Assembly (NCBI RefSeq): GCF_031755915.1
Contig: NC_083389.1
Coordinates: 12,641,001-12,705,000 of the forward strand
Reading direction: 5' to 3'
Source: Ziziphus jujuba
Taxonomy: Eukaryota; Streptophyta; Magnoliopsida; Rosales; Rhamnaceae
Length of the DNA stretch: 64,000 bases
The position numbers and the translations under genes were made by a program. This document shows positions 12,159 through 24,534 of the stretch, piece after piece. The notes under the pieces were generated by a model. The model saw only the letters and a program-made list of their open reading frames with translations. It was not told the origin of the DNA and did not search any database. Every line of letters begins with the position of its first letter. Positions within the stretch are counted from its first letter, which is position 1.

Positions 12159-12698
12159 TCAAATACTGTTCAGAATCCCCAGCACAATCTTGCAGTCTTG
12201 GTTCACCGCTATAGTTCCAGCTAAGACTTCCTCTGGCACCGGCAATGTCGGAGCTTGATCATCAAACTGTTTTATGCAGTAATTCACCTGTGGAAGAATG
12301 TTTTCATTGACAACAGTCTTGGCTGAATCATGATCCAAAGCTGCAGCATAACGAAGAACAGCATCAAAGTTTCCGGCTGCATCTGTCGTTCTCCACGAAC
12401 ATTCGTTGAGGAATTCCTTCAACTGGGTTTTGTCTGGAGTCTCATTGTAAAGTTTGAAGACATCATGGAACATCTTGGAAGTATCCGTTTGTGCACAGTT
12501 AATGGCTATGAGTGCAAGTGCATGGGAATCAGCAGGCTTGCTATTGGGATCAGAGTTGAGACAGTCTCTACAAATGACTGGTTCTTCTGTTTTGCTGCAT
12601 AGCTTTCTGATGAGATCTTCATCGGATTTTATGAGAAGGAAAGGCTGCAGAAGGAAGGTGATCAAGAGGGTAAGGGTGACTACACTAAAGGAGACCAT
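12159..12698 (-). CDS. Pectin methylesterase / invertase inhibitor family protein
   Basis: A single-exon, 179-residue secreted protein of the PMEI/invertase-inhibitor superfamily. These four-helix-bundle proteins bind pectin methylesterases in the cell wall or acid invertases in wall or vacuole. Residues 1-25 form a hydrophobic signal peptide ending near KSD. The conserved cysteines are at 34 and 43 (C-x8-C, first disulphide) and at 100 and 141 (second disulphide), with extra cysteines at 46, 68 and 169. The Ala-rich VLRYAAALDHD segment before C141 is typical. Length fits the family (150-200). Sequence alone does not tell pectin methylesterase from invertase as the target. ATG at 12698 follows a TATA-like box and a (CA)n tract upstream. 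Confidence 0.9.
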   Translation of the reverse strand: MVSFSVVTLTLLITFLLQPFLLIKSDEDLIRKLCSKTEEPVICRDCLNSDPNSKPADSHALALIAINCAQTDTSKMFHDVFKLYNETPDKTQLKEFLNECSWRTTDAAGNFDAVLRYAAALDHDSAKTVVNENILPQVNYCIKQFDDQAPTLPVPEEVLAGTIAVNQDCKIVLGILNSI

Positions 12699-12760
12699 GT
12701 TACCTGTGTGAGAGACTAAGGTAGTTTCGCCTGTTGTATTGTGAAGAACACAAGATTTTC

Positions 12761-12792
<32 letters not shown>
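12761..12792. repeat. (TG)16 microsatellite in PMEI promoter/leader
   Basis: Perfect TG repeat on the plus strand, (CA)n on the coding strand, 62-94 bp upstream of the PMEI ATG. Confidence 0.95.
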
Positions 12793-12793
<1 letters not shown>

Positions 12794-12802
12794 TATATAT
12801 GG
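12793..12802 (-). promoter_or_regulatory. Candidate TATA box of PMEI gene
   Basis: Reads CCATATATAG on the coding strand, directly upstream of the (CA)n tract and about 100 bp before the ATG. A start site about 30 bp downstream would fall inside the microsatellite. Confidence 0.5.
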
Positions 12803-15800
12803 AATTGTTAAGGCTACATATAAATGTCTAATTCGGAATAAAGAAAATTCAAGAATGCAAAGTTTTTTAATATTTTCTCCAAATCACATATACTTTCACA
12901 TCTCTATGTACGGCAAAGTCAATCTGATGGAATTAGAGCATGTCCAATACAATACTGCATATTGATTGCTCCTTATATGGCGCATGAGGATTTTCTCTAT
13001 TTCATATAGTTTGTATTAGCCAAATTGTGACATCTCCACAAAATTATATATATATTATATTTAATGGTTATATTTATGCCATGTCACCATTATTAAATAG
13101 AAAATATTTATTAATTAATGTAATTTTATGTTATAATTTAGAATTAAAAATAAAATTAATAAAATAAGGCTTCAACATAGAATTTCAAGTTGATACTATG
13201 AAGAAAATAAAATATAATATATAATCAAAATTATATATATTTTATATAGTATGGCTCAAATAAGGTTTAGTTTTAATAATTGATGAATTTTCATTTAAAA
13301 GATAATATTCGATTTATTAATGGAATTCAATATTCATCAAAGATTGACTTTGCTTTTATAAATGTAGACTTACTTGAAAATATTTTCTCTCTCTCTCTCT
13401 CCATGTATGTAATATATTTCCCTAATAGTTATGTTTAATAATATTAAAAATTAAATGAGAAAAGGAGGCGAAAAGGATGACAAGAAAAGTAATAATGGTA
13501 TAAAGGCAAAATATGCACAGCCAATCCACTATTAAGAGTAAGACAACTTTTTCAATATTTATAAATTATATCAAATAATTTTTGTATACTTTTATATATA
13601 GATATATGTTGTTAAATGATATTGATTCAATTACTAAATTATTCATTTTTATTATTAAAAAGTTGTATATTTGATAAACAAGGGAGGGAAAAAAATTATT
13701 GTAAAAGATAAATATATATATACATATATATGTTTTTTATTAAACGAGAAAAATTTTGTAAAACTTAATGTGCGTACGTAACAAGTATTTTTTTTTTAAT
13801 ATTTACCTTTTTTTTTTTTTTTACCTTTAAAAGTGACAATTAGCAATATAATTTTGGATAGTGACATTTTATTTTTAATTCTCAACCATAAAAATAAATA
13901 ACACTAATTAATGATTAATAAAAATGTTTACAATTTTGATTATTAAATCTAGTTTTATTGATATGTCAAAATTTGACACACTTAAATTGAAATTCAATGA
14001 CTATATAGCATAGAAATTGACATTAAGTTAAGATTGCATTTGGGATACCTGTTAGAACATCTCCAAATCCAATGTTTATTGGTTTTTTTTTTAATCATAT
14101 CAAAAAATAAGTGAATTATTTAAAAAAAATCTCTTTAATGAATTTATCTAAATAATCTGTCAAATTAATATGGGAAAAAAAAAATACCGTATAGGTGACC
14201 CTTTACTTTTAAACCATCTACTAGAAATTTTGAAATTTTCAAAAATACAAAATTTTTCTTAAAAAGTTAATTTATTCAAAAAGTAAAATAAACAAATAAT
14301 TTAATTAATTAATAGTAATAAATTGCTTCTATACACATGGTGAGAAACAATTTATAGTTGACTAGAGTATTGCATTGTTGAATGCAGATAGTTGGTTTAT
14401 GAAATAAAAATTGGCATTATCTAAATATCTATGATATCAATATACAATTAATTTTAAATTATTTTTTAATGGTAATATGCATAAAAGTTATTTATGATTA
14501 TTAATTAATTATTTATTTATTTATTTATTTATTTTTTGAAATAATTAACTTTTTAGGGAAATTTTGCTTTTAAAAAAATTTCCAAGCAGATCCTTAAGAA
14601 GTATTTAGTTATCTTGACATCGTATCTATTGGAGAGATTTTTTTTTTTTTTTTTTTAAATGATTGCCTAGTTTTTTTGAGAGGCAAAAAAATTTAATAAT
14701 AAACAGAAGCATTAGAAATACTCTTTTATCACCTAGATTTAGATAATGTCAATTTCTATACTATATATAAAATAATTCATATTCACCATTAAAGATATAT
14801 GTTGACATCCTATATTGAATTATGAAAGAATTTTTCATAAAATGAAGTATTTGATAAACCTATAAAATTTAAACTCTTCAATTGTCATCCCACTGCAAAA
14901 ACTGAAATGATAATAGTAGCTTCTCAAATTTTTATTCTAGCATTTAAATTTTATTATTAAAATTACTACTATAATCTTCAACAAACGGAATAAAATTCCC
15001 TTTTTACTCATATGTAACTCTAAATTTTATTGGGTTGCTTGAATCCTAAACCCACATTCAGAGAAACATGGACGTTAGCACTAAGCTATCCTTCATGGAC
15101 TTGTTATGTCTATTATACTATGCGTTAGTTTTAAACTTTTTATAGCTTTTGTGTATTTATCCTAAATCGCTTTTCTTTATTATGTGTCAAAAAGGAAAAA
15201 CAAATTACTTACATACTTTCATACAAATGATTTTCCACCAAATTCTCCGGCAACTTGGATGATAAGTGGTGTTCATTATAAATTAACAATTAAGTAGTAC
15301 TTTTTAAGTTCTAATACTATTTAGGAGAAGGTGTTGCTAATTTTTTGATGTATATATGTCTTTGTATTCTGGTCTAGAAATGATTCACATTTTTTCACAC
15401 GAATTTAATTGGCACGTTTTGGGTCCATTTCTGGTAATGTGTTGGGACTTTATGTCATCAAAAGATCAATAATTGAAAAAAAAAATGACAGTGTCATCCA
15501 ATTCATGGCACCCAAATATATAAATCAACCCCATCGATTTTACATAAGCTAAATGGAGTGATATGAATATTAATTATTTTTTTAATATTTTTTTTGCATT
15601 TACAATAAATCAAATCTATTTTTTAACATATTAAACTTTTGCAATAGAGATCTTTTTGGAAGAATCCTGTTGATAATAACCACTGATTAAATCTTGAATT
15701 CAAGATTTTGTGATGAAATCCCTCTTCCTTATTTAAAAAAAAAATAATAATAATTGTTTGTTGATAAATACCAATCCTAATATAAGCATCATGTATATAG

Positions 15801-16721
15801 GAGATAAGATTAAATAAAAAGATCTAAAAATCATATTATATTTATTTTATAACCATAAATATGAAGGATAAATATTTAAAAATAATATTATTAATTGGGT
15901 AGCAAGTAAAAAAAATTACCTTAAAAAATATATCTATCTATTTAAAACCATAAATTTAGAAAGTAAATTTGTAAAATCAATACAATTAATTGAAGAATAA
16001 ATAAAAAATAGTAACACCATTGGCTTAATAAAAAGCCATAAAAACCGAAAAAAATTCATAAATGTCATCCAACCTTTAATGAAGATTTATAATATTGATA
16101 AACATATTTTGAATCATTTTATTATATAGATATCCATATTTTTTTATTATACCGACAATAAAATAGACGATGATTTTTTACACGAAACTATTATTAATAT
16201 TATAATAAAAATATCATTTTTAAAAAAAAAATAATCGTCCTTTAAGAGCATCAATAGGGAAAAAAAAAATGGAACGTACGCGTCGTAGAATTTATATATA
16301 TATATATATATATATATATGTAAAATTGAAGGCAATGACAGTGGAAAAACGAGAATCACACGCTCACCATCTTTGAGTAATTGTGGACAACGTGACTTGT
16401 GCGGTTGATCGATGTATGGTTTTTTTAATTATTATTGTTATTATTATTATTTTATTTTATTTTATATGAAAGAGGGAGTTTTATAACTAAAAGACAAAGC
16501 CTGCAAAAGGTACAGTATGTGGGAATAGTTTAGTGGTTTAAAAGTCACTGTCAATTATTATGATTCAAATTAAATTCTTCATCCATAATATCGAAAAAAA
16601 AAAAAAAGGAAGATATGATTACATTTCGATTTTGTTGGGATTAAAATTCTCCGATTTTTTATTTTTTATTTTAAAGATTGTTTCGCACTTTTTTGTTTTT
16701 CTCTTCTACCTATTGTCTTCT

Positions 16722-16752
<31 letters not shown>

Positions 16753-18715
16753 AAAGATCAGTGAAATATACACCACAAGAGAAAAAGAAACTCAAAAAAA
16801 AAAAAAAAAGGTTGTGAGAATGCAATATATGGGATCATCAATATTTTATACAATTTTATAGAGCCATGATTAATTCTTAAATAAAAATAAACAGACAAAA
16901 AAGAACAATTTTTTTTTTATTTTTTTTTAACAACGGAGCCTCTTGAACTTTTCTTATTTTTACACTTTATTTCATGAATTACAATTATTATTATAATTTT
17001 GGCACCATATGCCGCCCCCTCCCAGAAAAAGAAAAAATAGAGACTAAAGTGACGAAACCGAAAAAAAAAAAAAAAGGTTTAAAGCTTAAAGATATTGGTG
17101 CAAAAGGACCCCTAAAAGAATTAAAGCAAGGCTAATTTGGAGCACTTATACACAACACACATATGTGCAATGGTTTTATAATTGGCATCATAACCTTTTA
17201 ACTTCAACAGTCATTTTTCAAGATGGAATATGAACCAAAATAAATTCGACTGTGAAAAGTTCCTTTGGAATAAAATGAGGAAGGTTTCCATTCAAGGGAA
17301 AATAAAAAAAAGAAAAAACCGAAAAATGGAACACTAGAAAAAAAATAAAAATGTACCCACCTAATAAGCCAAGTAAGAACTCCCAGAAGAGAAAATATAA
17401 AAGAAAAAAGCAGGAAAAAAAGAAAAAAAAGAAAAAAAGGAAGCGATATCAAAACACAAAACAGCCTACAACGTTTTAATTTTAGGCTACAACAACAATA
17501 ACACTCTTTCATTATTAATTAATATATTATATGTCTCTCCAATGTTTTTTTTTTTTTTTTTTCTTCTTACTCTTAATTGACATAGAACAAACTCTGAATC
17601 TGAGCCTAATTTCATGGAATTACAATTATTGTTATTGTTATTTATTATTTTCACTCTAATATTAAAGTACTACTTAGGCCGTTTATTATTTCGACTAAAT
17701 TTTGCTTTATTTGGTAGGAATAAATTCAAGAGGATTTTGACAGGTTATTACAGGTGTTAGTTGTTTATATTTTGCATGTAGTTCATGAGCTTTCAGGTAT
17801 TATTTTTTTAAAAAAGAAAAAAAAAGAACAAATTATTTTATTTCAGATTACAAAGAAGTGAGCTTTCATTGTTGAGTTTGCTTTGCCACATATGGTATTT
17901 AGCTAGTGAGATAAGGCCATTTTATTTATAAAATTATAGCAAATAGAAAATAAAAAAATTTGACCAAAAAATAGGAAATATAAAAATAAGCGTATGAAGA
18001 GTAACTGATTTTGCTAGAAGAGGAGAGATTTTACCACTAGCGGATAGAAAAAAATTTGACAGAAATCCCCATCCAATCAAGTTTGTCTTATATTTATTTT
18101 ACTATTAAGATTGTTTTTTAGAATGTGTTTTTTTTTTTCCCGTTAATTTACAATTAATTTTCCTTTGAAAAAAAATTCCATTTTATTTATTTATGTATTA
18201 ATTTGTTATTACGGTATTTTTTAATTAGAAAAATCAAAATATAAATTTTATTTTTTTTTAATTCAAGGTTAAATGACATGTAGTTAAGGAAAAAACAGTG
18301 ACAGAGGGTCGGCGTGGAAAGAAACTTCAGTATACGGTATGTACAGCCGTGTATTGAAGTTTTTTTGGTTGGAGCAAATAAAATGAAAATATATCAAATT
18401 AATTTTAAATCTGATCTGATGGGATATCCGGAAAAGATCTGAGATTTTTAATATTTGATTAAAATGACCAAAAATTGAAACTCTCGGTTAGTCAGTAGGA
18501 GCTAATAGTTAGGAGTTAGGGGACGGAACATTCTTCGCAATTCACATGGTGTCACTGTAACATATGTCCTTATGACCTTATGCAGTCCTTTTCTAAAATG
18601 CTTGTTAATAAATATATAGATATATATATGGAGTATATGGAAGGCACTTATACAATAAATTAATATATCTGAAAATAAAAATTTTAAAATTAATATCTTT
18701 GTTTAATTCAATAAA

Positions 18716-18770
<55 letters not shown>

Positions 18771-19825
18771 AGTTCTAAGAACTAAAATATTTGATAAATA
18801 TTACCTTATACATTAAATAGATAGATCTAATAGTGTATAAATCATGGACACAACCATTCATAACTTTCCAAATCAAGAGCTAAGGTGATTTGTTAAAATA
18901 TATTTATTAAATGTCTTTGTATATTGGACGCTTGCTTTTATATATTTGCCATTTTTTATAATTACTATTTTCAAAACCACCGGAAATATGATATTATGGT
19001 AATATAAAAAAAAATAAAAATAAAAATAAAGAAATAGAACAAATGGCATCTGACGTACTGTGCTACTATGAAGATTTTTTAACTTGAAAAAAATCCAATT
19101 GTAAACAACAATTTAAATTTGAATATATATATCCGGTCTCCGGTACTAGTGGTGGCAGCTCTAACGGTAGACAACCACAACCCATGCAAATTAAAAAAAA
19201 TATAAAATCAAAAGAAATAAATAATTAATTAATTAAATAAGAAATAAAAACCTCGAGAAAAAACTGACTGATCTAATCATGTCCCTAGATATATATGAAC
19301 GGCATCTGATATCAAAAAAAAGAAAAAATTAATAAAGAAATAAAAAAAAAGGTATATTATATATATGGATCAAATTATATGTCAATATACAGTTGATAGA
19401 TAAGGACGAACATTGACGAGTTAAAGTTCACGCATTTAGATTAAGAAGGCGTCAAAACTTTGATAATATAAAATATAAATTATAATATTAAACTAATGAA
19501 ATGCATTAAAATCTTTGTTTAAACAGGTTGGTCTCAATTGGGACATGAAGAAAAGGCCCAGTCTAACATCACAATTCAAACGGTGCATGTACAAACCCCT
19601 GCCGACCACCATAACCATCATATTGAGGCCAAAGCGTGGGGATGTTTGTGTTACCTTCCTAAACAACATCTTCCATCTCATTTTTCTTTCTTTCTTTCTC
19701 CAATTAATTATTCATTTTTCTTACTTAATTATTATAATCTTGTTCTTTTCAACTAAATTAAACCTCTACCTTCAATGATTGACCAGCTATTCACATCCGA
19801 TTAATGAATAGTCTCTCCCACAATA

Positions 19826-19856
<31 letters not shown>

Positions 19857-21652
19857 TTATACTCACGATTTTTTATTTTTTTTTTGTTGAATTATATCTG
19901 AATCAGTCCTACAAGTGACAAATGAAGAAATAAGAACTCAAAAAATCATACAAAGGAGTAATAATTTGTTAATTGTCAACTTTGGGTTTAGTTTCTGGTA
20001 GGATTAAAGAGGTTTAATTGCTAGAAGAGACCTTTTTTTCCATAATTTGGTATAATTGCTAGAAGATAGACATTTTATTTTTGTTGAATATTGCTAGAAG
20101 AGGAATGTATATATGTGTATGTGTATATATATATATATATATATAACCTATATGTATGTATATATCATCTTTATAAATTTTCACATAGCCTATAGAGTCA
20201 GACTTATATAAGATCAACGTAATTTTAACATTAAATTTTGTTTTATTAACCCTATATCATTTCAAAAGTTACAATATAAATTAATTAATGGTGTAATTCT
20301 GATTTTAATAGCATAATAAAAATTTATTTTATAAAAAGTGAAATTTATAAAGATCAGTAAATTATAAATATATTTTAAATCTAACCATCAAAGCAAATCA
20401 ATAATTAATAAATGAAATTCTCAACCATCAAAATCGTCTTAATATAAGCTTCTTTGACAACTTATAGTTATATATATTTTTTCTATATAAATTTGCATAG
20501 ACACTGACATCATTCATTAAATCAAAGTTAAAATCGGTCAAATTGTGCAACTACTAAAATCCAAACAATTTATTAATATGTTATTCTTCCTCTCAAACTT
20601 CTAATTCTTCTTCAAATATTCATTTCACATATCAAAGAGGGGGAAAAAAAGTCTCTACTCTAAATTTTTTATTATATATATATATATTATATTTATATAC
20701 TATATTATTTAAGTAGGGTCAGTGGTATAAGACATTTTCTCTATTTTCTAGTAATTCTTACCTCGTCCTTCAACCAAAAAAAATAAAAATAAAAAGGTTT
20801 TTGGTCAAAAAGAACAATATGAATTTAATTTACATTGCAATTAAAAAAGGAAAATTGTATGTACCCAAACATACAGCATTTTGAGTCTCGAGTGTGTTAT
20901 TATGATAATATTTAGATGAATCAGATATTATTCTGTACTACCCTTTTGTTAATTTTCTTTGTAATATACGTATACGCAAAAGAAACTTAATGTCAGGATA
21001 GAAAAAGGATAAAGATAAAAAGTAATATTTAAATAAAAAGAATTCAAGCAAAAAAAAAAAAAGAAAGAAAAAAAGAAAAAAAGAAATATAAAATAATTTA
21101 AACATGATGACACATCCATGTGTGTGCACGTGTGCAAAAGTTGTTCTAGTTAATTAGAGATCATGATTAACTTAATAATAATTAGAGCAATTAATTAATT
21201 AATTTCTCATTAATCAGTTCGAATATCATATTTAGAATTAAATTTTAGTTAAATCGGGGAAAAAAATGTGAAAGCACAAGCATTTAAACTGGCTAGCTAA
21301 CCAACCGCAATGCAAAACTGACTTAATTATTAAGTACCATAACTACTTGATCATTCCAAAAAGATAATCTTTTCAACGTTCTTTGTGTAGGGCCAGACCC
21401 ACGTGAAGACCATATACAATGCAAAATCCATACAAAACACTCATACAATAAAGTATTAATTAAGCCACCTAATTGTATCTCACTTATATAATCTCTCTTT
21501 CATCATCTGAAAGCCCATTATATCTGATAATATATCTCTTATTACCACAATCACTACAATTCCTTCATATATACCATAATCTCACCACATTTCCTTCATT
21601 TCTCAAAGCTTTTTCCTTTTTTTTTTTTTTTCCCCCTTTTTATCCAAGAAAA
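12803..21652. other. Large AT-rich intergenic region (about 8.8 kb)
   Basis: No gene recognised. It holds many low-complexity tracts: (CT)n at 13386-13400 and 16725-16752, (AT)n at 16291-16319, 18721-18766, 19823-19842 and 20126-20144, poly-T at about 14638-14656 and 17546-17562, and purine-rich A/G stretches at 17290-17440 and 21045-21090. A less AT-rich island at 19515-19690 has open frames on both strands that I cannot assign. The last few hundred bases should be the promoter of the HD-Zip gene. Confidence 0.5.
18721..18766. repeat. (TA)23 microsatellite
   Basis: Perfect TA dinucleotide run of 46 bp. Confidence 0.95.
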
Positions 21653-22201
21653 ATGGATATGTTCAATACCCAGAAGAGCCAGAACCAAAAAAAGCCATCA
21701 AAAAACTACAAAAAGAGGCTAACATATGAGCAAGTGAAGCTCCTAGAGAGAAGCTTCACCTCCAACAACAAGCTCCAGCCAGAGAGGAAGCACCAGCTCT
21801 CGCTTCAACTTGGAATCCCACCGAGACAAGTGGCGATTTGGTACCAAAACAAGCGAGCCAGGTCCCGAACCCAAAGCCTTGAGCTCGACTATAGTGCGCT
21901 CCAGTTGAGTCTAGAGAATGCACTGGCTGAGAAACAGCAGCTGAAGAGAGAGGTCGAGAGGCTTAATGGTGAGCTAGCGAAGGCTCAAGAAATGCTGTTT
22001 GCCTTGAACGTCCAGACAACAACGACGACGACCACAACAGCGTCTTCTTGTGCTCGGCCTGTAATTTGTCCTTCCCTTTCTTGCTCTGATCAAGAGGGAA
22101 TGAGCTCTGCAAGATCTACCATTGTTCATGATCTGGATGTGGAACTTGAGGAGCTCTATGCTTGTTTGATTGGTAGTGATGGATTAATTAGCTGGGATTG
22201 A
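21653..22201 (+). CDS. HD-Zip class I transcription factor, ATHB-52-like
   Basis: A 182-residue single-exon homeodomain-leucine zipper protein. A basic lead (1-20) is followed by the homeodomain (about 17-73: [35 protein letters not shown]) and a directly abutting zipper with heptad positions L76, L83, A90, L97, L104, A111. After a Thr-rich spacer (122-129) comes an acidic C-terminus [11 protein letters not shown] ending SWD, which resembles the ATHB-52 tail (ELYAC, SW). HD-Zip I factors bind pseudopalindromic CAATNATTG sites as dimers; ATHB-52 acts in light and auxin/ethylene-related growth. Oddity: helix 3 reads WYQN (Y64), where WFQN is nearly invariant. The start is the first ATG, preceded by a T/C-rich leader tract; MDM offers an alternative two codons later. 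A 30-bp duplication overlaps the stop codon. Confidence 0.9.
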   Translation: MDMFNTQKSQNQKKPSKNYKKRLTYEQVKLLERSFTSNNKLQPERKHQLSLQLGIPPRQVAIWYQNKRARSRTQSLELDYSALQLSLENALAEKQQLKREVERLNGELAKAQEMLFALNVQTTTTTTTTASSCARPVICPSLSCSDQEGMSSARSTIVHDLDVELEELYACLIGSDGLISWD

Positions 22202-22233
22202 CATAGTGATGGATTAATTAGCTGGGATTGACA
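22174..22233 (+). repeat. 30-bp perfect tandem duplication across the HD-Zip stop codon
   Basis: Unit TAGTGATGGATTAATTAGCT followed by GGGATTGACA, at 22174-22203 and 22204-22233 with no mismatch. The first unit encodes the last residues and stop of the HD-Zip protein; the second is in the 3' UTR. Confidence 0.95.
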
Positions 22234-22428
22234 TAGTTATCTATCTCTCTATATAAATATGGTTAACTAGTGTATGGCAAACTAGACATAATTCATATAA
22301 TTTCATTCTGATCAGGAAATATATATATATATATATATACACATATATGTTTTTAGTCCAGGAAAAATGTTCGTCTTATTCCATTTTGCCTATGAATGTT
22401 TATTTTCTCTTTAATAATTAAAATGCCT

Positions 22429-22493
22429 TATGCTTCCATGGTCATATTGAGTTTGCAGCTGAAATAATATTAATGTCAATAATTAAATTTTTA

Positions 22494-22529
<36 letters not shown>

Positions 22530-22627
22530 TATAAATATATGGGTTTTGAATATTAGTGCATGCTTGCCTATATGCTTCCATGCTCATATTGAATTTGCAC
22601 CTGAAATAACATTAATGTCAATTGCAG
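22429..22627 (+). repeat. Direct repeat of about 57 bp, spaced 142 bp
   Basis: TATGCTTCCATGGTCATATT at 22429 and TATGCTTCCATGCTCATATT at 22571 begin matching segments that run on through CTGAAATAA, ATTAATGTCAAT. An (ATAC)n/(AT)n microsatellite lies between them. Confidence 0.85.
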
Positions 22628-22786
22628 AGCTACGTACTGATTAATTCAATTACACACTACTTTGATTATGTGTGGATCTTTTGTATAGTCGATGAGGTCC
22701 AAGAAGAAGAATGGAAAAATGATATGATTTTTTATTTTTAATAAATTAGATATGGTCGGTTTTCTTCAGAAGAAGCTATAGAGAAA

Positions 22787-22836
<50 letters not shown>

Positions 22837-23150
22837 TTGACTTTTGATTTGGATTTATTTGATGATATAGTCAGCTTAGAAACATTGACTTTAAATAACT
22901 TGTTACCATATATGGTGTTTTTGATGAATCACGATAGATGGGTGTTATATATGTGGGGTATTTGTTTTGAATAATAGTGCAAGTGGTTCAATCAAGCATC
23001 ATTTTTGAAATGCTATTTTCGGTTTTCAAGGCTTAAAATTAAATTGTTTTTGGAAGTAAACAGTTTTCTAAAAAAAACTTCTAATTAAATATAATAGCTT
23101 TTCAGAACGATTTTCTAAAAAAATTAAGTTTTAAAAAAATATTAATAAAA

Positions 23151-23567
23151 GTTATCTTAAACAAAGCCTAAATATATACAACTACTGTTTCATGACTCAT
23201 AGTTGTTGTGGATATTTGATTTTGAGTATGTGAGATATATATATATATATATAGTCATGTTATGATGGGTGATGTCAATTTGTATAGATAAAGATGCCAA
23301 TTATAAGAAAATTATATATCAGATTTGATTTTATTAGAAACTATTTTCTAATTTATAGTACTAATAAATGTTATCTTAAACAAAGCCTGAATATATATAA
23401 CTACTGTTTGATGCTTATATTTGTTGCGGATGTTTGATTTTGTGTGTGTGAGATATACATAAATAGTCTTGTTATGATGGGTGATGTCAATTTGTATAAA
23501 TAAAGATGCCAATCATAGAAAAATTATATATAAGATTTGATTTTTTAGAAACTATTTTCTAATTATA
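23151..23567 (+). repeat. 219-bp tandem duplication
   Basis: GTTATCTTAAACAAAGCCT begins copies at 23151 and 23370. Both continue through ACTACTGTTT, GTTATGATGGGTGATGTCAA and ACTATTTTCTAATT, with scattered substitutions and a different (AT)n length. Confidence 0.9.
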
Positions 23568-24493
23568 TTGAGAGATGTATTTAATTTTAAAATATTTAAT
23601 GAGGTGTCATGAATAATATTAATTTGCTATATTAGCATCTCTCTTCCAATAAGGTGAGAGATAAAGCATTATTGATTCTCCATGCATTACCAAGCTTTTA
23701 TAAGTCAATTAATTTAATGCTTTTAAACTTCTATCACTATTTTATATTTGTTGAATTAGATTGGATTGAATGAAAATCTTCTATTTCTATTTCTCTATTC
23801 AATTAGTAATAAAATTTATATTATTTTAAAAAATATTTTTTTTACATAGTTTATTTTATTTTTTTAACTAATATTTTTAAACGACGTAGCATTATATCAC
23901 TTAAAATAATAAGATGTGGATAGAAGATTTGAAGCTCTGTTGGATCGATCTTTTAAAAGCAAATTTAAAGGGTTAATCAATATGGTTACTCTTAAAGGCA
24001 AATTCATAATTAAATGTTTGGAAACGTACTTATTCTGGCGCACTGTCCCTTAAGGTACCATATGAATTTTGTTAAAAGTTTAATAATGTTAACGAAGCTT
24101 TGTCCAACCATTTTAGTACTTTTTCCACCAAAAAAAAAATGGAAAAACCATCAGTAGATTTTTTTTTTTTAAAAAAATTCAGAAATAAAAATTAGAGCAA
24201 GGGGTGGGTTGAATCCTAAAATTATTATTTCCTATGTTCAACTTTCCCTTTTTTTTTAAAAAGAAAAATAAATTATATTTTATTTTTATCATTTACAATT
24301 TTTTTTTTCCCATCCTGATGTCCGACCTTATAGTCAAATTACATTTTCTTAGGCTTGTTGCTAGGTAAAATCCTTTAATTATAATTTAAATAACAAAGGG
24401 AATCAATGAATATAAAATATAAATTGATATCTAGTTACCAAAGTAATTTATTGATCACGGATATTAAAAAAAAAAAGAAAGAAAGAAAAGAAA

Positions 24494-24534
<41 letters not shown>

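Noticed and set aside
11837..12214. 125-residue open frame on the plus strand
   Set aside because: Low-complexity Phe/Leu/Ile-rich translation of AT-rich DNA that overlaps the end of the well-supported PMEI gene on the other strand.
16515..16585. tRNA-like or SINE-like sequence (TAGTTTAGTGGTTTAAAAG and GATTCAAATTAAAT)
   Set aside because: Faint resemblance to A and B boxes, but no acceptor stem or cloverleaf can be drawn.
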